From: Hydrocarboniphaga sp.
GTDB lineage: Bacteria; Pseudomonadota; Gammaproteobacteria; Nevskiales; Nevskiaceae
Direction: 5' to 3'
Length of the DNA: 37,052 bases
Assembly: GCF_028291725.1 (NCBI RefSeq)
Contig: NZ_JAQGNT010000113.1
Span: 1-37,052 of the forward strand
In this document: in pieces, positions 1 through 5,665 of the stretch
Layout of the letters: the number at the start of each line of letters is the position of its first letter
Position numbering within the stretch: position 1 is the first letter of the stretch
The notes under the pieces: generated by a model
The model's input: only the letters and a program-made list of their open reading frames with translations
Database searches by the model: none
Told to the model about the DNA's origin: nothing
Position numbers and translations under genes: made by a program

Positions 1-100
1 TTTGTTTTCCCATGTAATCGGCGAAAACAATGTACCGTTATTCTCCGAACACGCCACGAGTCTCTTTCATCATCAGGGGTGGCGCGAGTCGCCATGTCCG

Positions 101-169
101 TTGGGGTGAGCAAAGCGAACCCCAACAGTGGTCCGCGCCGACGTTGGGGTTCGCTGCGCTCACCCCAAC
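101..169. repeat. Inverted pair of a dispersed GTTGGGGTGAGC-type repeat
   Basis: Two copies of a short unit face each other: TTGGGGTGAGCAAAGCGAAC followed by CCCAAC at 101-126, and its near-exact inverse at 143-169. Each unit is itself partly palindromic, because GTTGGGG at one end pairs with CCCCAAC at the other. A third, more diverged copy lies at about 671-692 just after the thioesterase gene. The arrangement resembles REP-type intergenic repeats. It lies upstream of the thioesterase start and is probably transcribed as a hairpin leader. Confidence 0.6.
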
Positions 170-224
170 CTACGTGCTGCGGCGCTACAGTAGCCGCATC
201 AATAACGACATGGAGGAGACCGCG

Positions 225-635
225 ATGAAGACGCTGCTCACCGCCGAAGCCGTACAGGAGCTGATCCGCACCGGCCTTCCATCCACCGAAGGCGAAGGTC
301 TGCTGGTGGAGGAAATCACGGCCGATGCGGCGACCGTCCGCATCCCCTACAACCCGCGCATGCTCAGGCCCGGCGACTCGGTATCCGGCCCGGTGCTGAT
401 GGCCGCCGCCGACGCGGCGATGTACGCGGTGCTGCTGGCCCAGCATCAGGACGAGATGGCGCTGACCTCGCAGTTCAACTGCAGCTTCCTGGCACGCGCA
501 TTCCCGGGCGACGTGATCGCCAAGGCGCGCGTGCTCCGGGCCGGCCGCCGTCTGGTCGTGATGCAGGTGGAAGTCAGCACCACCGCGCGCGACGACGTCG
601 CGGCGTTCATCACCGGCAGCTACGTGCTGCCCTGA
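225..635 (+). CDS. PaaI-family (hotdog-fold) thioesterase
   Basis: The 136-residue product looks like a PaaI/DUF4442-type hotdog thioesterase, which hydrolyses acyl- or aryl-CoA thioesters in the cytoplasm. The core segment around residues 57-70 (GPVLMAAADAAMYAVL) matches the hotdog helix, where a Gly/Asp-rich turn normally carries the catalytic Asp, and it is followed by the antiparallel strands typical of the fold. The reading frame is open further upstream to position 30, but that part is repeat DNA. I chose ATG 225 because GGAGGAG lies 6 nt upstream; an ATG at 210 has no comparable site. The gene stands alone on the plus strand, so the CoA substrate cannot be inferred from neighbours. Confidence 0.8.
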   Translation: MKTLLTAEAVQELIRTGLPSTEGEGLLVEEITADAATVRIPYNPRMLRPGDSVSGPVLMAAADAAMYAVLLAQHQDEMALTSQFNCSFLARAFPGDVIAKARVLRAGRRLVVMQVEVSTTARDDVAAFITGSYVLP

Positions 636-667
636 TGCGGGCCGATATCGGCTACCGAATCCCTCGT

Positions 668-692
668 GGGTGGGGTGAGTGCAGCGAACCTC
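668..692. repeat. Third copy of the GGGGTGAGC repeat
   Basis: GGGTGGGGTGAGTGCAGCGA and the following ACCTCGAC form a diverged copy of the unit at 101-169. It lies directly after the thioesterase stop. No function beyond a possible weak hairpin is visible. Confidence 0.4.
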
Positions 693-776
693 GACATCAC
701 GGCCTCAGAAGACGAGACCGTGCTCGACGCATATCCACCGCGCTACGCCGCTCTCTTTTCATAAAGCGGTAGCCCG

Positions 777-1306
777 CTACTTCCGCTTCTTCGACTGCGC
801 TCCGGTTACTCGCTTCGAAGTTGCCGGCAATTCGCGGCTGTTAGAAGCGGGTGTCCCCTCTTTATTGTCACCACGTCGACCGAGTACGAAGACTGCCACC
901 AACGAGCCAAGCGTTCCTGTGATAACCGCGATCCCGAATTTCTCGAAGCCCTGCATGGTCACATAGGTGCCAGCTGCCAGGAATACGAGCGCAATGTGAA
1001 ACCCATGACCTGGCCGAGGACGCTGGTCCAGATTTCCAGGTTGACCAGCTTGTTTTCTTGCTTGCGCCTGTGGGCGGCTTCGGCCTCGAACTGCACCGTG
1101 ATGCGCTCGGCGCCGTTCTTGATGATCAGGTCGTACTGAGTCAGCATGCCGGGCGGCGGCAAGGGTCCGCGATACTGGGTCGCCGTGGTGACGACTTGGA
1201 TGATCTGGGTCTGCTTCGCCGCCGGCAACTCCCGTATCACGGGAGTGATCTGATCGACGATGTCGTTAGGGAGTCCCTGAAGCTCTTGCTTCGGCTCGTC
1301 TGCCAC
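777..1306 (-). pseudogene. DUF2335 membrane protein, split by a frameshift
   Basis: The first segment, 959-1306, has the DUF2335 signature: a proline-rich stretch (GPLPPPGMLTQYD) and then a charged segment with AHRRKQEN at about residues 80-87, followed by the start of a membrane region (GQVMGF). It then runs into a stop. A +1 change of frame at about 1000-1010 restores the expected hydrophobic sequence IALVFLAAGTYVTMQGF, which continues in the ORF ending at 777 with a second membrane segment and a basic tail. Together the pieces give about 175 residues, a normal size for the family, so one indel explains the break. The family's role is unknown. It lies 3 nt downstream of the small ORF at 1310-1534 and is probably co-transcribed with it. 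A sequencing error cannot be excluded. Confidence 0.75.
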
Positions 1307-1309
1307 AGG

Positions 1310-1534
1310 TTACTTGGTTGACGAGACGCGCTTGAAGGTGCGCGCGAAGCCGTCCTGCACGCGCTCTCCATCCTGTTCCAAAGCGGCCAGGTCGTCCTTC
1401 GTCCCCCCAAACGATGGCCGTGGAGATGTGACGCCGTAGACGTCGAGCAACTTCCCTGCACTATGGAACATGGACTGAGTAGGCTTGCGACCCCTGAGAA
1501 GCCCAAGTCTTATATGACGTAGGACGGTGGCCAT
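1310..1534 (-). CDS. Small protein of unknown function upstream of DUF2335
   Basis: This 74-residue, basic and soluble-looking protein ends 3 nt before the DUF2335 start, which implies translational coupling. The frame is open upstream to 1600, but I chose ATG 1534 because AAAAGGAGCAG precedes it at a good distance. The sequence has no signal peptide or membrane segment. The N-terminal part is rich in Arg and Leu and the middle has a KLLDVYG motif. I do not recognise a named family. Its placement suggests a partner of the adjacent membrane protein, which is inference from context only. Confidence 0.6.
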   Translation of the reverse strand: MATVLRHIRLGLLRGRKPTQSMFHSAGKLLDVYGVTSPRPSFGGTKDDLAALEQDGERVQDGFARTFKRVSSTK

Positions 1535-1636
1535 TACTGCTCCTTTTGATTCCACTTGTAGTGATATCGGCGTCAGCGCTTGCCAACTTGAGCCAATCAC
1601 AACGGTGGAGCGAATTAACCCTGATCCAAACGGGCG

Positions 1637-1768
1637 CTACTGCCAATGAGGGTTTTCCGAGTCCAGACAATATATCGCAAGGGAATATTTCCGGTCATCG
1701 AGGGCCCGCTCTGCCGCCAGCAGGTCTCCGCCGATTGAAGCGACGACCGCTTTCCCATTGGGCGCCAT
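1637..1768 (-). CDS. Short orphan ORF, possible gene remnant
   Basis: The 352-bp gap between the small ORF and the MFS gene contains a frame with gene-like residues: ATG 1768 to a TAG at 1637-1639 encodes 43 residues, including VVASIGGDLLAAERALDD. The frame stays open upstream of the ATG for about 18 more codons (ending SKELAPRLS) before a TGA, and there is no Shine-Dalgarno site. This looks more like the 3' end of a truncated gene than a complete small gene. No family is recognised. The rest of the gap shows nothing else. Confidence 0.3.
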   Translation of the reverse strand: MAPNGKAVVASIGGDLLAAERALDDRKYSLAIYCLDSENPHWQ

Positions 1769-1886
1769 ACTGAGGCGCGGAGCCAATTCCTTTGAGTCTT
1801 CTCGGGTCCCGCTAACACAGCTTCAACCTTTTCGCTGGTGCTCCGACACCTACGCAGCTTGATCCGGCTCGGATCACCGCCGCGCC

Positions 1887-3188
1887 TCAATCCAGCAGCG
1901 GCCGGCCGCGCGTCTCCACCACCCAGGGCATCAGCAGCAGGCCGACCAACGGAATCACGCCGACCCAGAACAGCACCTGCACCGCGCTCTGCACGCCCTG
2001 CGCGGCGATCGCGCCGACCAGGAACGGACCGAGCGCGGCGACGATGCGGCCGATGTTGTAGCAGAAGCCCGAGCCGGTGCCGCGCAGCCGCGTCGGGAAC
2101 AGCTCGGGCAGGTAGTAGGTGAAGCTGCCGAACACGCCGAACACCGAAAGCCCGATCGCGAAATAACCGTAGAGCCGCGTCGCGCCCGACCAGTCCGGGC
2201 CGAAAGTGCCGAACAGCGCCACTGCCGACAGCAGGAAATACAGCGCGAACATCGGCCGCCGGCCCAGCAGCTTCGCGGCCGGGATCGTCAGCAGCGTGCC
2301 GATCAGGCCGCCAAGGTTGAAATAGGTCGTCGCCAGCGTCTTCCAGTGCTCGGCCAGCGCGCGCGTGTCGGCCAGGTTCAAGCCCAGCGAGGCGGCCTCG
2401 GTCTGCGCCAGGCCGGTCGACACCACCGGGATGAAGGCATTGCAGCTCCACCAGGCCAGCAGCGCGATCACCGCCATCAGGAAACCGCTGAGCGTCAGAT
2501 GCAGCGTGCCCGGCGCGAACAGCTCGCCCAGGCGCGGTGGCGGGCCGCTGGCGCGCGCGGTCTGCCAGCGCTCGGGTTCGTGCACGAACAGGCGCACGAC
2601 GAACGCGATCGCGGCCGGCAACAGGCCGAACAGGAATACGTAGCGCCACGAGGTCTCAGGCGAGTCCGCGAACCAGTGGCCGGCGACCTGCAGGTTGACG
2701 AAAGTGGCTAAAAACAGGCCCATCGGCGCCGAGGTGTACAACAGCGCGCCGGCTTCGACGCGCTTGTTCTCCGGCACCGCCTCGGCGACCATCGACGCAC
2801 CTGCCGCCCATTCGCCGCCGATGCCGAGCGCGGCGACAACGCGGAACGCGAGCAGCACCCAGATGTTCGGCGCGAACGCACAAGCCGCGGTGCCGACGCC
2901 GTACAGCAGCATCGTGATCAGCAGCGTGCGCGTGCGGCCGATGCGGTCGGCGACCAGGCCGAAGATCACGCCGCCGGCCGCCCAGCCAAGCAGCAGGGTC
3001 GCGGTCATGATGCCGGTCCACATCAGCGTCGCGGTCTTCGCCGCGGGCGTGCCGATCTGCAGCCCAAGCAGCGTCGGCACGCAGTTCGGCGCAACGTAAT
3101 TGAACAGCAGGCCATCGAAGATATCGAAGCCCCAGCCGAGCCAGGCCGCCAGCAGCACCGTCCATTGGTAGCGCGTCAAACCCAGCAT
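1887..3188 (-). CDS. MFS transporter, AAHS/MHS-like
   Basis: The 433-residue inner-membrane protein has the twelve-helix MFS layout. The loop between helices 2 and 3 carries the GLVADRIGRTR motif (about residues 77-87), helix 4 has FRVVAALGIGGEWAAG, and the second half repeats the pattern near AAKLLGRRP (about 305-313). Aspartates in helix 1 (GWGFDIFDGLLF, about 18-29) are typical of the aromatic acid/H+ symporter and metabolite/H+ symporter groups, so an organic-acid substrate is likely, though not shown. Length is normal and no break is seen. A purine-rich AGGAAGGGG lies about 10 nt before the ATG. It is followed at a distance by other minus-strand genes, but it is not obviously in an operon with homoserine kinase upstream because a 108-bp gap with an inverted repeat intervenes. 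Confidence 0.85.
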   Translation of the reverse strand: MLGLTRYQWTVLLAAWLGWGFDIFDGLLFNYVAPNCVPTLLGLQIGTPAAKTATLMWTGIMTATLLLGWAAGGVIFGLVADRIGRTRTLLITMLLYGVGTAACAFAPNIWVLLAFRVVAALGIGGEWAAGASMVAEAVPENKRVEAGALLYTSAPMGLFLATFVNLQVAGHWFADSPETSWRYVFLFGLLPAAIAFVVRLFVHEPERWQTARASGPPPRLGELFAPGTLHLTLSGFLMAVIALLAWWSCNAFIPVVSTGLAQTEAASLGLNLADTRALAEHWKTLATTYFNLGGLIGTLLTIPAAKLLGRRPMFALYFLLSAVALFGTFGPDWSGATRLYGYFAIGLSVFGVFGSFTYYLPELFPTRLRGTGSGFCYNIGRIVAALGPFLVGAIAAQGVQSAVQVLFWVGVIPLVGLLLMPWVVETRGRPLLD

Positions 3189-3226
3189 GTCGTCGTCCCC
3201 TTCCTGCTATTTCTTGTAGTCCGATG

Positions 3227-3287
3227 TCGGCAAAGGCTTGCCGAGCTACGACGTGGCGAGCCTTGTAGGTCGGCAATCCTTTGCCGA
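3227..3287. repeat. Inverted repeat between homoserine kinase and MFS gene
   Basis: TCGGCAAAGG at 3227-3236 is perfectly inverted as CCTTTGCCGA at 3278-3287. Partial extra copies of the same words (CTTGCCGA, GTCGGCAA) lie in the loop. It could act as a transcription attenuator between thrB and the MFS gene, but there is no T-run. It resembles small dispersed intergenic repeats. Confidence 0.4.
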
Positions 3288-3296
3288 TGTGAAACT

Positions 3297-4235
3297 TCAG
3301 AGCATCGGCGGTGCGTGCTCGCGATGATGTTCCAGTATCCGCCGGTACGCATTCGGATCTTTCACATGGACCACGTCGCCTGCGCGCGGAAACGTCCAGT
3401 CCCACAGCCGCGACAACCAGAAGCGCAGTGCCGCCGCGCGCAACACCAGCGGCCAGGCGGCGATCTCCGCCTCGCTCAAACCGCGGCGCGAACAATACGC
3501 CGTGGTCAGCGCATGCCAGCGAGCGAGATTGGGCGCGCCTTCCGTCTCCATGCACCAGTCGTTGAGCGTGATCGCGAGGTCGTACAGCAGCGCGTCGTTG
3601 CAGGCGTAGTAGAAGTCGATCAGGCCGGTCAGGCGATCGTCGACGAACAGCACGTTATCGCGGAACAGGTCGGCGTGTATCACGCCCTGCGGCAGCGAGC
3701 CCAGATCGAGTTTCTGCTGCGCGGCCAGCTCGTCCACGATCAGCGCGCGCGTGCCGGCATCGACATCGGCGAGCAGCCCGCGCCCGGTCTGCTCGCGCCA
3801 GGCCGGCCCGCGATCGTTGTGGCAATGGCCGGCATACGAGGCCGTCGCCACATGCAGATCGCCGAGCGCGCGCCCGACCTGCACGCATTGCTCCAAGGTC
3901 GGGAACAGCACGCTCTGGCCGACCAGCCGCCGCACCAGCGCCGCCGGCTTGCCGTTGAGCGTGGTCAGATTCTCGCCGGCATGGGTGCGCGCCGGCATTG
4001 CGCCGGGCAGGCCGCGCGAGGCGATGTGATCCATCAGGCCGAGGAAGAACGGCAGGTCGGCGTAGTTCAGCCGCTCGAACAGCGTCAGCACCCAGCGGCC
4101 GTCGTGCGTGTCGACGAAATAATTGGTGTTCTCGACACCCTCGCCGATGCCCTGAAAGCCGATCAGCTCACCGACCGGATACTGCTTCAGAAACTCCAGC
4201 AGTTCGGCGTGGCTGACCTTGGTGAATACCGACAT
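3297..4235 (-). CDS. thrB: Homoserine kinase, type II (APH-like)
   Basis: The 312-residue protein belongs to the aminoglycoside-phosphotransferase-like homoserine kinases, which phosphorylate L-homoserine with ATP in threonine synthesis. The N-terminal lobe has GIGEGVENTNYFV (about residues 29-41). The Brenner motif HADLFRDN lies at 187-194 with catalytic Asp189, and the metal-binding IDFYYA lies at 206-211. Length matches the family (about 310-320). The frame extends upstream to 4448, into the neighbouring repeat element, so I chose ATG 4235, where homology to the family begins; its Shine-Dalgarno site is weak. No thrA or thrC is nearby. The 170 bp between this start and the repeat element probably hold its promoter. 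Confidence 0.85.
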   Translation of the reverse strand: MSVFTKVSHAELLEFLKQYPVGELIGFQGIGEGVENTNYFVDTHDGRWVLTLFERLNYADLPFFLGLMDHIASRGLPGAMPARTHAGENLTTLNGKPAALVRRLVGQSVLFPTLEQCVQVGRALGDLHVATASYAGHCHNDRGPAWREQTGRGLLADVDAGTRALIVDELAAQQKLDLGSLPQGVIHADLFRDNVLFVDDRLTGLIDFYYACNDALLYDLAITLNDWCMETEGAPNLARWHALTTAYCSRRGLSEAEIAAWPLVLRAAALRFWLSRLWDWTFPRAGDVVHVKDPNAYRRILEHHREHAPPML

Positions 4236-4405
4236 GAGTTTCGACTCTGGCTCTTTCTGCTGGGTTGGCGTGACGTGAGCCGGCCCGCCCGATGACGCCA
4301 GGCAGCTTACCGGCTTGAGCCATTCTAACTTTTCGCGTGGCCCGCAAGCCCGCCGGAGGTGCCGGTTCCGTGCAAGCCGCCAGGTCGCGCGCAATTGCCG
4401 GCGCT

Positions 4406-4677
4406 CTAGGGCCTGTTGACATTGAATCGGTCGCTGCGTTGCCGCCAAAGAGACAGCCAGGCAAGGCGCGAGGAGGAGCCATAGTGATGACTATGGTGAC
4501 GACGAGCAACGCGGCCTGGCCGTCTCTTTGGCGGCAACCCGAAGGGCTGGCCCCAAAGAGGGCGCATCGCGGCGTCTCTCCCTCCTCATGTATTTCAATA
4601 CACTTCGTCGGTCGATCCTTGCGATGCGCCCTCTTTGGGGCCAGCGCAGCGATCGATTCAATGTCAACAGGCCCTAG
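4406..4677. mobile_element. MITE-like non-autonomous element with 24-bp terminal inverted repeats
   Basis: The ends are perfect inverted repeats of 24 bp: CTAGGGCCTGTTGACATTGA at 4406-4425 continuing to 4429, and its exact inverse at 4654-4677. Inside are two adjacent hairpins. The first has 22-nt arms at 4441-4462 and 4514-4535 with one mismatch. The second has perfect 25-nt arms at 4546-4570 and 4621-4645. There is no transposase gene. The outer CTAG is self-complementary, so it could be a target duplication or part of the repeat. The right end overlaps the stop codon of the GntR gene at 4674-5390. The element is best read as a miniature inverted-repeat transposable element; a large structured RNA is an alternative. 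Confidence 0.75.
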
Positions 4678-5390
4678 CCGATATGACCCCACAGCCGGCA
4701 GTGCCACAGGCTGTGCATGCTGCGCGCTGCCATTATCGCGAGCGTCTGATCGCCATCCGCGATGGCATTCAATTCAAGCAATTTGACTCGGCGCCAGACG
4801 TGCACGAACTCGCGGTATTCCGCCGTGCCGTCCTTGTCGGAGGGGCGACCGGGGTAACGTCTTTGCGAAAAGGCCGCGTTGATCTGAAAGATCAACTCGA
4901 TGTAGCGACTCTTGATCAGCTCGAAAATCTCGGTGCGACTTTTCAGCTCGATACTCAGCACCTCTTCGAATGTGGCGTCTGGTTGCAGCGAATCGACGCG
5001 GGAACGGAAGCGCTCGGCCAGAGCTTTCGCCTCTTCGGTATTCATGCCCGCAGCCTTGCGCAGAACCTCCACCCACAAGGCCGAGGCAATCACGGTGGTG
5101 TCTTCCACATTCGTATCCACCATCTCGAGGTAGGCACTGACTGTGGACTCGATCGCGCGCAAATTGAGCCGGGTCGCAAAATAGCCGCCATTGGTCCCGC
5201 GTCGGACGCGCAACAGGCCCTCACGCTCCAGCAGCCGCGCCACCTGCCGGACGGTTGCGCGCGATACGCCCAGCTTCGCAACGAGCGCCTCTTCACTCCC
5301 GAGCAAGGCTCCGTCTTCGGATGCCTGAATGATGGCGCGTAATTCGAACGCAGCGGCATCAATGGCAGATTTGAAGTTGGAATCTTTCAC
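4674..5390 (-). CDS. GntR-family transcription regulator A
   Basis: The 238-residue protein has an N-terminal winged helix at about residues 28-72 (LGSEEALVAKLGVSRATVRQ and the wing RVRRGTNGGYFA) and an all-helical C-terminal domain of the FCD/FadR type, which usually binds a small organic acid or acyl compound. It is about 60-65 percent identical by eye to the regulator at 12380-13099, so the two are paralogs at the two edges of the island. It starts with GTG at 5390 with no Shine-Dalgarno site; a TAAAAT box lies 7 nt upstream, so the message is probably leaderless. Its TAG stop (4674-4676) lies in the terminal repeat of the adjacent MITE-like element, which costs about one C-terminal residue compared with the paralog. 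Confidence 0.85.
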   Translation of the reverse strand: MKDSNFKSAIDAAAFELRAIIQASEDGALLGSEEALVAKLGVSRATVRQVARLLEREGLLRVRRGTNGGYFATRLNLRAIESTVSAYLEMVDTNVEDTTVIASALWVEVLRKAAGMNTEEAKALAERFRSRVDSLQPDATFEEVLSIELKSRTEIFELIKSRYIELIFQINAAFSQRRYPGRPSDKDGTAEYREFVHVWRRVKLLELNAIADGDQTLAIMAARSMHSLWHCRLWGHIG

Positions 5391-5397
5391 TGTTTGA

Positions 5398-5403
5398 ATT
5401 TTA
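5398..5403 (-). promoter_or_regulatory. -10 box for leaderless GntR A
   Basis: TAAAAT on the minus strand ends 7 nt before the GTG start at 5390, which puts transcription start on or next to the first codon. The -35 at 17-nt spacing (CTTCAT, 5421-5426) is poor, so an activator or a different sigma may be needed. Confidence 0.45.
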
Positions 5404-5557
5404 GAGCGAAAGCGCAGCCGATGAAGGCGAGCGTGTGCTTCTGCTCGTTACTCTCTCGCTGAGCCTCCGGAAGGGAGGAAACCTGCGGGAAACCAGGGTG
5501 CGCCGAAACGTCCCTGTATCCATCCAACCACGACACGAGGCGACGCTTCACTTGGTT

Positions 5558-5620
5558 CAGGCAGGGCGGTTCAGCTGCGCGCCGCGTGTACCGGATCGCG
5601 CTGCATCACCGCCCTGCCTG
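5558..5620. repeat. Long-loop inverted repeat downstream of the TonB receptor
   Basis: CAGGCAGGGCGGT at 5558-5570 is a perfect 13-nt inverse of ACCGCCCTGCCTG at 5608-5620, with a 37-nt loop. It lies 46 bp past the TonB receptor stop and upstream of the GntR A promoter. It may be a Rho-assisted terminator for the receptor. There is no T-run. The rest of 5391-5665 shows nothing else clear. Confidence 0.4.
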
Positions 5621-5665
5621 TGCCTACGCTCGTAAGCTCCTGTGTCTGGATTCCCTAAGCGATCA

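Noticed and set aside
679-966. 95-codon plus-strand ORF opposite the DUF2335 C-terminus
   Set aside because: Antisense to the recognisable membrane part; Arg/Ser/Pro-rich shadow.
1615-2649. Open frame of 344 codons in a second minus-strand frame of the MFS gene
   Set aside because: It overlaps the transporter fully in another frame and is an Arg/Ala-rich shadow.
4236-4448. N-terminal extension of homoserine kinase to 4448
   Set aside because: The added residues come from the adjacent repeat element and have no family homology.
4406-4677. A CRISPR array or attachment site
   Set aside because: The repeats are inverted terminal arms and two hairpins, without spacers or an integrase nearby.
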